Assembly (NCBI GenBank): GCA_007026445.1
Contig: VDMD01000026.1
Span: forward strand, 186,001-250,000
Length of the DNA stretch: 64,000 nt
From: Schizophyllum amplum
Taxonomy: Eukaryota; Basidiomycota; Agaricomycetes; Agaricales; Schizophyllaceae
Direction: 5' to 3'
Shown here piece after piece: positions 34,711-44,290 of the stretch. A program made the position numbers and the translations under genes. Within the stretch, counting starts at the first letter, position 1, and each line of letters begins with the position of its first letter. Under the pieces are notes generated by a model. The model had not been told where the DNA came from and did no database searches. It was given only the letters and a program-made list of their open reading frames with translations.

Positions 34711-34863
34711 ATTACAAGAATTGAACCTGTCGACATCAGAGGGCCGAGCAATTGTGCAATTGCGAGCAATTGTCCAGTTGGGGGCAGTTGTCTGATGCCA
34801 GACCATCAAAAAATCGATGACAATTGCGGACAAGTGCACCATCAATTTCGTATCTTACTGATG

Positions 34864-35112
34864 CCATCGGCGCCGCCAAGACCGCCATGTCCGAAGATCG
34901 CGTCGCGCGCACGACCATCGACTCGGTTAACCTGCCCGAGCAAGCACAGAGACCGCAATCCAACACGGGCGCGCCACAAAGGCGTGCAAGGGACCAGCTC
35001 ATCATCGTCGGAGCGCTGTGCGTGAACTCGTTACTTTTGCCTTCGTTCCTAGTGACTTACGGGCACCATGAAGTCGCCGAGTATGCGCATCCGGGCAGGC
35101 GTCGGACCACAC
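34864..35112 (+). pseudogene. copy D, right part: broken chromodomain mini-gene
   Basis: Resumes copy C at ATCGGCGCC and contains the mini-gene start (ATG 34887, MSEDRVARTTIDSVNLPEQA). One extra C in GGCGCGCCACAAAGG shifts the frame, and similarity to the chromodomain exon is lost after about 35112. The Plavaka element also separates the ATG from its TATA-like word. The gene is therefore dead in this copy. Confidence 0.7.
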
Positions 35113-35289
35113 GCAAAACCCCTCCACCACCTCCGCCACTATGTGTTCTGTCACCCCAGAGAACGGCCCACTTGCAAGAGGCGGAACTGCTGTCGACGCA
35201 ATCAAGATCATGTCAAGACGGGCGGCTTTGAGGACCTCCTATCTTTTTCTACCACTTAGCCCACGGATGCTATGTTCCCTCATACTCTC

Positions 35290-35661
35290 TGCTCACCAGC
35301 TAACACGCATTCCTCGTCCAATGTAGGCTTCCTGTGGTTGTCGACCCTACCACAATCGGTCGGATGTGGGAGTCGACCCTCAACCTCGCCGACAATGTTC
35401 GACATGCAGGAAGTCAAAGACGTCGCTTTGTACGCCCTCGGACGGCCAGGCGCACTCGATACCTTACACAGGATCTCCCTGTGTGTTGTGTACGACGCCC
35501 CACACATCTGGGCAGATATCGCTTCCCCGCGCGTGTGCACTCGCACGCAGTGGCTCAAGGAGCACGGATTACAAGAGCTGCCTCTGCCTGCGGTGGCGGC
35601 CATCGTGCGCCCATGGGAAGAGCTGCCGAGAGATGAGGTGCGCAAAGCAACCGGGGCGTAG
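35290..35661 (+). pseudogene. BTB/POZ-type protein fragment with frameshift
   Basis: After an acceptor-like CCAATGTAG near 35325 one frame reads LPVVVDPTTIGRMWESTLNL, and a second frame continues MQEVKDVALYALGRPGALDT, LHRISLCVVYDAPHIWADIA and RTQWLKEHGLQELPLPAVAA to the stop at 35661. The second part resembles the helical region after the BTB domain of Agaricomycete BTB proteins (RIxLAxxYDxxxWL ... LxxxExxxLGL). The two frames meet at GCCGACAATGTTCGACATG, consistent with one extra base. The BTB fold itself is not seen, so this is a truncated, shifted remnant. Assignment by pattern only. Confidence 0.4.
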
Positions 35662-35831
35662 GAATAGTATGTATGTTTGGCTCGGTTTTCTCTTCTCAGG
35701 TCGATAGTAGGCTGACACGGGTTTGGACAGTGCCCGATTGAGAGACAAAAGATTGCGAGCGAGATTTTCGCTGCGCTGGAATCCTAGGATGCGGTCCATA
35801 CATAATTAGCTCAGAACCAATGTATGATTAG

Positions 35832-36299
35832 CCGCGTTCAAAGTTGGCTGCAGCTCGCAGCAGCAGCTTGCAGCTCATCACGAGGTTGCAGCGAGCGTGA
35901 CTTCGGCATTCGCCGACCCGGGATCCAGCCGTCGTGTGAAACAGGGAACAATTTGACTCGCGCGCCCGCCGTCGGCGCGCCGCGTCGTCGTCGTCGTGCT
36001 CGACGACGAGAGTCAATGGCTTGCGTCCTCCAACTCTTATTTCTGACATACGGCTTGAGGCAATGACCAAACATACGATGTGCCATCACATATACTCAAA
36101 GGCATTGATAAAACAAGCAGTGAAGGTGTAAGGGAAGACGCCCGTCGTCGTGCTCAGCGACGACGACGCAGCGCGCCGACGACGCGCGCGCGAGTCAAAT
36201 TGTTCCCTGATTCCCACGACGGCTGGATCCCAGGTCGGCGAATGCCGAAGTCACGCTCGCTGCAACCTCGTGATGAGCTGCAGCCAACTTTGGACGCGG
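35832..36299. mobile_element. foldback/MITE element with about 160-bp inverted arms
   Basis: The left arm from 35832 (CCGCGTTCAAAGTTGGCTGC) and the right arm ending 36299 (reverse complement CCGCGTCCAAAGTTGGCTGC) match over about 160 bp: TCATCACGAGG, GCGAGCGTGACTTCGGCATT, GGATCCAGCCGTCGTG and GGGAACAATTTGACTCGCGC. The left arm has about 20 extra bases near 35857. The arms enclose about 130 bp of AT-richer DNA with no coding sign. No clear target duplication was found. Confidence 0.75.
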
Positions 36300-36478
36300 T
36301 TATTGATGTTTACTCATTCTCACGCCGGCACTCGAATGGTTTTGCACGAAGAATAACGACAGAGGCATCGGTCTCGCCGCGAGGTGGCCGCCGTCCCGTA
36401 ATGCTTTGACTCGTGGTACGTGCACAATGATAAACAAAGGAGGGTACAAGACCAGTGTCAAGGCGCTTTCCACGCGCC

Positions 36479-36487
36479 TATATATAT
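36479..36487 (+). promoter_or_regulatory. TATA box
   Basis: TATATATAT 45-53 bp before the ATG at 36532; spacing matches the paralogue at 54737-55741. Confidence 0.6.
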
Positions 36488-36531
36488 TTAGTACATCAGT
36501 TGCCTAACGCAGCACACCTTGTTCACCCGAC

Positions 36532-37425
36532 ATGCAATCACCTCCAAAGTTTCGCCGTAAACGACGCGATACTGTTTATGATACGGCTGATCGTCGCTCG
36601 TTTGCTGTCGGACTCAGCCGCGCTGCATCAGTTCCTCGACGAGTTTCCCCTTATCCGCTGCCACTCGTGACTCGAGCGCCCAGACCACACTCTCTCCAGT
36701 CAGAGTTCACACCTGGCTCGCATGTGGACGGCCGTGCACCTGTGCAGCCGCCCGTACCGGCGACCAAAAAAGCAGTATATGATAGCGATCTCGACACTGA
36801 CATATATTGTGGGTCGCGGAAGGGACCTGTACGTGGTGCGCCGCCTCGTCATTTGGTACTCGACAGCGGCTACAATGGATGGGAGACTTCATCGGAGGAC
36901 GCCCTGAGGAGCCATCGTGTCAACAGGGGCGACATACGATGCTCTGACGACTCGCGGTTGCTCTGCGGCGGCCCTGCAGGCGCGACCTCAACCGGTGGCA
37001 CTTGTCGACCCTCATGTTGCTCTGACGGTAGCAGCAACCGTGCAACTGCGATCCGCCAATGGCTTGACTCCATTCAACCAAAGAGGAGTGAGCTCAACCT
37101 CCACCAAAAACTCCGATGGTCGGAAGAAAAGTACTCGAAAGTTCAGGTCAGTGATCTGTACCATCGCGAACCGGTCATGTCGTTGAATCCCCGAGCAGAA
37201 TGTTATGCGAGAGCTGATTGGAAAGCACCTCCAGCATGGCACGCTAGTGAAGAACCAACCGCCAGGACGTTACGATGCCTATGAAGATGAAGTACGTGCT
37301 CGTCCGTGCGCAACGCCAGGTGTTAACCAAAGCTGAACTAGGCCGTATTATGCTTTCCAGAAATGGACGAATACGCCGGTCGTTGGCCAGTTCGTGCTTT
37401 CGCCGTTGCCCACCTTCAGACATAG
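36532..37425 (+). CDS. three-exon orphan family, member 1 (shortened C-terminus)
   Basis: Exon 1 36532-37146, introns 37147-37198 and 37292-37341, exon 2 37199-37291 (93 nt), exon 3 37342-37425; 263 residues. N-terminal signature YDTADRRSFAVG and RRVSPYP, then a disordered linker with SGYNGWE, then LHQKLRWSEEKYSKVQ at the first splice, a helical exon 2 (NVMRELIGKHLQHGTLVKNQ...YEDE) and exon 3 AVLCFPEMDEYAGRWPVRAF ending HLQT. The paralogues at 54737-55741 and 57869-58819 have the same splice positions and continue about 25 residues further in exon 3, so this member is truncated by an early stop. Exon 2 has diverged most. Function unknown; no standard domain recognised. Confidence 0.7.
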
Positions 37426-37894
37426 TGTCTCAAGATAGCTGTGCAGTCAGGAGACGGTCCACCCGCAAATTTACCAACTTTGCGCACGCGGCCGTCACCG
37501 TCAACCCCGCCTCCCCCCCCCCCACGCACGCCGCCGTTCGCGTGCGCCGCCCCCGCCTCAGCACCCTCTCACCGATGCGGAGTCCACTCGTCTGCACTCA
37601 TCTCCGCCGTTTCCCTGCATTTCACCACCGTTCCAAAGCCCTTCTCCGCCCCATCCGTGCTCTGCATTCCATTCAACATGACTATCTACGCACCCTCTCC
37701 CGCTATTCCCGTTCGATAATGCCCCTCGGCCATCCTGAAGCGGTTGCCTTTGCGCCTTTAAGCGAGCGGGAAATCAGGACAGAGGGAATAAGAAAACAAA
37801 GCGAAGAACAAGGGGCATCTGGACAGGCAGTGCATATCAATTACACGATTATATGTATCACAGGCGCACGCGATAAGCGTTGGCTCCGCCAACA
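37426..37894. other. intergenic, C-rich tract
   Basis: A pyrimidine- and proline-codon-rich stretch (CCTCCCCCCCCCCCACGCACGCC at about 37508-37530) lies at 37480-37570. No supported gene. Confidence 0.5.
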
Positions 37895-39686
37895 GCGCGC
37901 ATCGCGTTGGGCTTCCACCCGTCGCACCGTAGCTCGACAGCGACATTATCATACAGGATATGGCGTAAAGTAGAACGAGAGCGTATGTTAACGTGCCATC
38001 CTGCACACAGTGCTCATGAATCGGACTGCCAGTGTGAGGCAGGTTCGGGTTCGAATTTGTGTTTGAGCATACTACAGCGAGTGCAAGACGGACACCTGGC
38101 CTTGTCGGTGCTACCTCATCAGCCACGCTGCACGTCGTGACTGTTCCAGCGCATGCGAAGCAAAGATCTATTCGACTCGTTGCGCGTCGGCGGGTCTGGC
38201 ACGACGAAGCTACTTCATGACTAGGCTAGCAGTTCCCAGTCAGACAGGGCTAAGCAGCGGTCGAGATGTGCTGCGGGCTCTATAGTATCTCCCATGGGGC
38301 CCCACCCTGTCCAGCGAACGCCGTAGAAGATACGGCGGTCTCGCATGATGACCTTGAACAATATGCACTCCACTTCGTACTCCTCCGCTCCATCGGGTGT
38401 GATGAACACAGGACCCGGAAAGGTGGGGTGGTGGTCTTGGGGTGGAGGGGTTTTGCGTGCGGTCCGACGCCTGCCCGGATGCGCATACTCGGCGACTTCA
38501 TGGTGCCCGTAAGTCACTAGGAACGAAGGCAAAAGTAACGAGTTCACGCACAGCGCTCCGACGATGATGAGCTGGTTCCTTGCACGCCTTTGTGCGCGCC
38601 CGTGTTGGATTGCGGTCTCTGTGCTTGCTCGGGCAGGTTAACCGAGTCGATGGTCGTGCGCGCGACGCGATCTTCGGACATGGCGGTCTTGGCGGCGCCG
38701 ATGGTGGTGGTAGGATGGTTGTGGGAGAAGTATGGCCGGGCGTCTTGGTATTATAAAGGGCGTCTGGCGAACAAAGGACGATGCCGACATTGATCGATGC
38801 CTGCATCAGTCACTGTTCTTTGTCTTACATTACTCGTGGACTCATCGCGCGAACCCTTCACGAAGCGTTGGTACGCAGCGCTGCTTGATTCGACAGGTAT
38901 ATTGCAAAAAACAAAGTCAAAGTACATGAACGAGTTCCGAAAAGTGCGCGGGGCGCTGGATTCTGGCAAGCAATACAGGATCCTGAACCTAGCTGTCAGT
39001 TGCCTGTATACGATGATGATGAGAAGTGAAGCCAACGGAGCGAGATGGGTGCACTGACCTCTGAGACGATGAATCGGAGCGATGGGATGGAGGACAGTAG
39101 TGCCGGTGACTTCGCGGCCGAAAGATCCGCGTGTATAGTGTGTGTGTGTGTGTGTGTGTGACAGAGAGAGAGAGAGAGAGACTACTGGGGGTGCGGGGTG
39201 TCGTGAAGGGCCTGGATGAGAGCTAAGTGGACGAAGTCTCAACGGCGCGGACAGGGCCGTCGAGGACCGGTGAAATGTAGCCTGGTAACCAAGCCCTCCG
39301 ATCGCAGAGGAAGGGGGAGGGGCAATAGGGACGCGCCGACGTCGACCTGGCTAGGGAACTTGAGCAGGCGACGAGATCGCAACATGCGTTCACGCACCGA
39401 GAGAGAACCAGCCGCACGGTGACGCTCGCTCGAACAATTCCGTACTGGGCGTCCCCCTCATCTTCAAGGTCGCAGGGCGGGTGAGGCGCCGCGGACGATG
39501 GTCGGGTGCAACATCCTGGACAGCCAGCAAGAGCTCATGACGGCGAGAAGCAAGAGAGCAGCTCGCGATTGATCGTCCCGGGCCGATCATTTGATCACGT
39601 CTTTTGCGGGCAGGCGATTACCGTTTATGGAATGGCGATTACCTTTTAGAGAAGACCCGGCTGATCATAACCAGGCCCGAGGGTTC
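37895..39686 (-). repeat. dispersed repeat, copy B
   Basis: Near-identical to copy A from 38112 on, and shares a further 217 bp (37895-38111) with the far end of copy C (52396-52612) and with copy F (63857-64000). It breaks off at 39686 inside GAGGGTTC, where A and C continue, so it lacks about 130 bp of that end. The microsatellite at about 39137-39178 differs in length from copy A. Confidence 0.85.
38221..38681 (-). CDS. chromodomain mini-protein, copy B
   Basis: Identical in layout, and as far as I can see in sequence, to the gene at 11752-12212: ATG 38681, 56-nt intron, stop 38221, 134 residues, chromodomain EEYEVE ... YGVRWTGW ... TIEPAAHL. Frame intact. That the coding part is unbroken in three copies while the flanking microsatellite varies is compatible with recent copying. 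Confidence 0.7.
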
Positions 39687-41369
39687 GCAGCTATCCCTTG
39701 TTCTCTCTGAGTTGACATTAGCAATGGCACAGCGCTCCCCACCGCACACTCAATAATTCCCTTAGATTGGATGAATGCAGCCGAAAATACGGCTATGATG
39801 CTTCGGGAGCACTGAGCTCTGCACCCGGGGGGCCTCAACACAGCTCGCGCGTCAGTCTTTTGGCCACACAATTGCGAGGCATTTAGCAGCTTACGAGGTT
39901 GAGCGAAGCTGTTGATGGTAGTGCTAAACCTCAACCAGCCTCGCGAGGCAGAAGGAAACGTTCGACGAGCTTGGGAGCTTGTCCGAATGGTTTCCGGCAG
40001 CTTGGCAGGTTATCGGAATGGTTCCCATAGTATCCGGAGGTTATCCGTTGTTTGGCATGTTTGTAGAACGATTACGGGAGTCTTGCGATCCAGGCTGAAG
40101 GTTAGCGGTGTCCTCGCAACGTCGTCTCAACATCCTAGGACTCGAAGCGAGGAGGCAGTAGCTACGCTGACGTTCACGCGCCAGTCTCGAGGTTTTACTC
40201 CTCTCTCAGTTTTCACCCCGCCCTTGATAGTTTCCAGGTTCGTTCCTCTATGTACCTATATGTCCTACACCACCAGTAATTACTAGTTGGCAAGTATCAC
40301 ACGGTCTCGGAGAATGTGCGCTTGATGCCGGCGATTACCATTTTCGGACAACAAAGAGGCTTGTCTGGCTATCGTCGCCGGCTTCCCTGCAGGGTGCAAA
40401 CTTGCAGAACACTTCTGACTGAGGTTCACTGCCGAGTGAGCCCGGCGAGCTTGAAGGCGGCGAAGCCTCACGCTACGAGTCGCGGCCATCTGAGATCTGT
40501 CATCATCAAAGACAGCCGTTGTGCCCACATAAGCAGTCTTGTTGCCGCAGTAGCGCACAGACGTGACTGTGCTATTCATCTAATCATCAGAGACACAGTT
40601 CGGAAGACGGTGGACGTTGAAGTTCAGCTTTGCCGCTTGCGCGCATCGCGTCGCGCGTCGTCGGGCAAAGCGCGTCATTGACTGACGTCATCTGTCGCGA
40701 TCGGACCGAGCGCGCCTGAGCTCAGCGGCGCCGGCGCCGTTCTGCACCTCGCTTTTCTCCTCTTCCCTCCATGCCCTCCTCGTCGCCACGAAACCGCTAT
40801 TGCCACCCTCCTCGCATTGAAACCGCAGCGCGCCCCTAAATTCGAGCCACAAACGGTGCACTTGCAGGTGTTCGGGGATCTTGGAGAAGGCGAAAGACAG
40901 CCACATAACTGGTGCGTGATCTCTATACCTCGCGCACTTTTGGCTCATACCACTCAGGCGCCGTGCGTATGGAATCGCTGTGAGGATGGTTGAAGATTTT
41001 GAATGGCTGAACAGCGACCGCCTGTACACTCTGCACTTGCGCTCCAAAAGAAAAGATTTGTATGCCCACATTCGCGCTCGTGTGTGCATATATGCCCTAT
41101 CTACGCTTAACATTGCCCACAGAACGTCAGCTTAACGCTGCAGCTGAGGTCCCGCGAAAGCGAAGACCTTATCGATCTAATCAGGCTCTCCGTCAACTCG
41201 TCGAGTCCACACGCGGGTTTAGGCCAACGCGGCTCTGCCCTGAACACAGCGGCAGAGCCCGAAAAATCCGTATTGAGTCGTGGTACGCTAAAGAGGCTAA
41301 TAGAATGATGTATGTTTTATATAGGTATGTATTGTAAGTAAAGGTTTCGTAGCATAATTGAGACTGACA
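39687..41369. other. no gene recognised
   Basis: 39900-40110 contains imperfect repeats of TCCGxATGGTTxCCxxxAG and TATCGGAATGGTTCC types. At 40790-41000 a plus-strand frame reads ATLLALKPQRAPKFEPQTVH with a possible 47-nt intron after RQPHN, but it has no start. Nothing firm. Confidence 0.4.
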
Positions 41370-41448
41370 GTCTATGAGCGAAGCGATGGGGAGCGACGAA
41401 AGAAGAAGAAAAAATCAAGAATAGTAAGACTAGAGAACAACGTTGGCA

Positions 41449-42434
41449 CTAACCCCCGAGCGCGTGTGGGACGAGTATAGCGGCGAGGAGCCGTGGATGC
41501 TTCCGAACATAGATGTCGAAGGTGTCCGACTTCCAGCGCCCGATTTTCTGGATGAGGTGCGGGGGGTATCCCGCTTCCGCCAAGGCAGTGGCCCCCCCCC
41601 GGATCGAAGCGAATGGCCCCCCACGTTGTCCTTGAAGTGCGTGCGCAGCCGCTGGATGAACCACGAGCGCGTCGGCACTTCGCCGTTGGCGCGAAGCCAG
41701 AGCTCCGGATGGAATGGGAAGCTTGAGTCACGCGACGCGAGGTACGACGCGAAGGCGGGCACCGGGTTGTCTCCGCCGTCTGTCTCAGTGATGAGGATGT
41801 GATTGCCCTCGAACAGGCGGTCGGCTTTGTGTCCGGGCAAGAAGAACTCGTAGCCTCGCGGCTGTGTCTTGACGGATGTGCGCAAGATAATCTTTCGGTA
41901 GTCCTGCAGGTCGCGACGGTCGGGGAAGACAAGCTCGCCGAGGCGCATGAGGCCGTGGAAGCCCGTGAGCAACAGGCTCCAGAAGAGCTTGTCATCGTGG
42001 TCTCCTGACGTAGCGTAATGAGGTTGTAGCGCGGCGAGCTCATGACGCGTCAGAGGGCGCTTGCGATTGGGTGCAGTGCCGCGGAGTTTTTTGCAGCCTG
42101 CGAGCGTGCGGGCGACGAGTGCGTGCTTGCGATTCGCACGCACATCGGAATAGTATGGCTCCAGTTGATTGCAGATGCCGGATAGGTACGAGTCGACGGA
42201 CTGGGGCTTGATGTGGTGACACATGTACACAGTGTAGAGGCTGAGGGTGTCGGGCGTGGGGTCAAGGGGGAGACGGTGCATTCTGCAGAAGGCCGCGTAC
42301 GACTGTGCAGCATACGAGGCGGCCGACCCAGGCTCGATAGAGCAGCCGATCGCCACCGCACGCTCGTACTGTAACTTCTGCGCGGACCACGCCGTCCTGG
42401 GAGGCTGGCGGGCCCGGGACGGGTCGATGTTCAT
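41449..42434 (-). pseudogene. tyrosine recombinase of the retroelement (frameshift in G9 run)
   Basis: ATG 42434 (MNIDPSRARQPPRTAWSAQK). N-terminal SAM-like helices, then FWSLLLTGFHGLMRLGELVF with the first catalytic Arg, and HSLRSGG, the H-x-x-R box. In a run of nine G (41592-41600) the frame shifts. The other frame continues ATALAEAGYPPHLIQKIGRW and KSDTFDIYVRKHPRL with the expected W and the catalytic Tyr, stop at 41449. The enzyme would insert circular cDNA by site-specific recombination. With ten or seven G the whole gene would be open, so the break is one homopolymer change. Its ATG overlaps the upstream RT stop as ATGA. Confidence 0.75.
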
Positions 42435-44290
42435 AACTGGATCGCCCCCAGCGTCAGGCGAGGGGGTATGAATGGGAGGATGGTGATCGTTGGATCTGCT
42501 GAGACCGCAGCATTGAAGTCGAAGCGCGACAGCGCGTCAGCGACAGTGTTCTCGACGCCTGGTATGTGGAACACGCGCAGCTGGACCTTGTGGGTGAAGA
42601 GGAGATCGACCGCGGTGGTGAGGATGGGGTTGTAGAGTGCCCTTGCACGGAGGGTATGAAACATGTCGACGGTGTTCGTGTTGTCCGTCAAGATGGCGAT
42701 GCGCGCGAAGGATTGGTCTGCGTGAGTCAGAATGTGCTGAAGGGCGGAGACCACACTCAGCGCTTCATAGTAGAATATGCCCTTCGCCCGCGCGTTTTCT
42801 ACCTGGCATTGGAAGCCGAGGTGCATGCTGGGGATCCAAAAGCCCATCCCGAGGAACGAGGCGTCCGTGTAGAGCGTGATATCAGCCTCCTCGAGTCCCC
42901 AGGCAACCGAGTCCATCATGCAAATACCGTCGGACGTGGCGATTTTGTCGGCCATCCAGGTGAGCTGGTCCTTGAGCGTTGTGTTCACCCAGATGAAAGC
43001 GTCGGGCTTCGACTTGCCGCGCATCTTCTCGTAAACGTCGCAGAGCCCAGGACGAAGCAGGGGAAAGACATTGAAAGCCCAGTTGCACCAACCGGCAATA
43101 GATTGGAACTCGTGTAGCTTACGGCGCTGACGGACGACAGCGAAGGTCCGCAGCGCGGCGACAAGGTCGTCACGCGCCGTGACAGCCATCGTGATCGTCA
43201 TCGCGTTCGCGTCCACTTCGAAACCGATGATCTCCAGCTTCGACCCCCACAGTTGCTTCGCCTTATCATGGGGAATGCCCAACTCATCCCAGAGCTTCAG
43301 TAACGCGACCTGCTTCGCCGGGTACATGGCGCTGTACGGCTCGTACCACTCCAACTTGTCGGCGCGCTCCCACGAGAAGGCATCGTCAACGTACCCGAGC
43401 AGGTCGACGAGCATGCGAATGAACACGGCGATCCAGAGCACCAAGCCGAAGAACGTGCACCAGATACGGCCGGAACCGCGGCCGCCGAAGTTGTTGTTGC
43501 GGTCGACTCGCCCGAGGCCGTCAATGAAGACGGTCTGCCGTATCTGCCAGAGCGGGTGCATGGGCAGACGCCTGTAGGCTTGCGACGCGTCGGACTTGAA
43601 CACTACCAGGGGGACATCCGGGCCGAGCTGGGTACGCGCCCGACGCAGCGCGCGGCCAAGATCGTGCAAATTGTCCAGTACGACGCGACCCTCCTCCTTG
43701 GGAATCATGCTGTTTAACGAGTACTTTCCAGCGCTGTGGTCGACAATGAGTCGCTTCTTCGTCGAACGCGGCTTCGGCACGACCCAGACGGGCACGCTGG
43801 ACATCCCGGGCAGCAGCATCGACCCGAAGGATTGTGAAAACGCTCCAATCTCACCTCCTCCTCACACTGTTCTCGCGCGAACGCAATGTCGTCCGGATCG
43901 GTGAGTGCCTTTGCATAATCGCATGACGCCGGATACTCAGGGGAACCCGTGACAGCCCAAGGCCAGAAACCCTCGCGTAGAGAGCGCACGACCGACGTCA
44001 CGAGAGCCTGGTTCGGGTGAGTGGCGAGTAGTGAAGCAAAACGATCGACATTGACGGGCGTGACAATCTTGAACAGGTAGGGGCGAGTACGAATGGTGCT
44101 GAGGGCAATGAAATTGCGTAGCTCGTTGGGAGGGTGAGATGGCACGGGGGGCATGGTGAGAGTCACGGTTGCCATTGAAGGCCGCGTCGGGGTGTCCTCA
44201 TCCTCATCCCAGATCAGGTCCCGCATAAACTTCGGCCTCCTCCGCAGAGTGTCGTCAATTCGACTTTGGGCAGGAATTCTCGCTATGGCG
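42431..44290 (-). pseudogene. reverse transcriptase-RNase H of the retroelement (one frame break)
   Basis: The N-terminal part lies in one frame from about 44290 (RRPKFMRDLIWDEDEDTPTR, NPNQ-like region, SLREGFWPWAVTGSPEYPAS, FAREQCEEEV). Near 43853 the frame must change by one base to reach EIGAFSQSFGSMLLPGM and the RT core: PVWVVPKPRSTKKRLIVDHS, VFKSDASQAYRRLPMHP, then LLGYVDDAFSW with the YVDD catalytic box. The RNase H part follows: ITLYTDASFLGMGFW, YYEALSVVSAL, LTDNTNTVDM and VADALSRFDF, with stop at 42431. The core frame (from ATG 43819) is open for 462 codons. The first part also begins in a frame different from gag, with overlap. Confidence 0.75.

Larger units (their letters stand above)
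28397..34863 (+). mobile_element. Plavaka-type DNA transposon (6.47 kb)
   Basis: The terminal inverted repeats begin CATCAGTAAGATA (28397) and end TATCTTACTGATG (34863). The insertion site is proven by intact copies of the host repeat: CTACCACCACCATCGGCGCC in copies A-C becomes CTACCACCACC | element | CCATCGGCGCC, so CC is duplicated. Both ends are rich in short CAATTG words (six within 28416-28620, four within 34745-34830), like the subterminal repeats of CACTA-type elements. It encodes a transposase (31559-34710) and a divergent companion gene (28814-31320). No frame break was found in the transposase, so the element may be autonomous and recently active. Confidence 0.85.

Noticed and set aside
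38041..38058. GGGTTCGAATTT as a tRNA or SINE B-box in the dispersed repeat
   Set aside because: No matching A-box at the right distance and no cloverleaf; likely chance.
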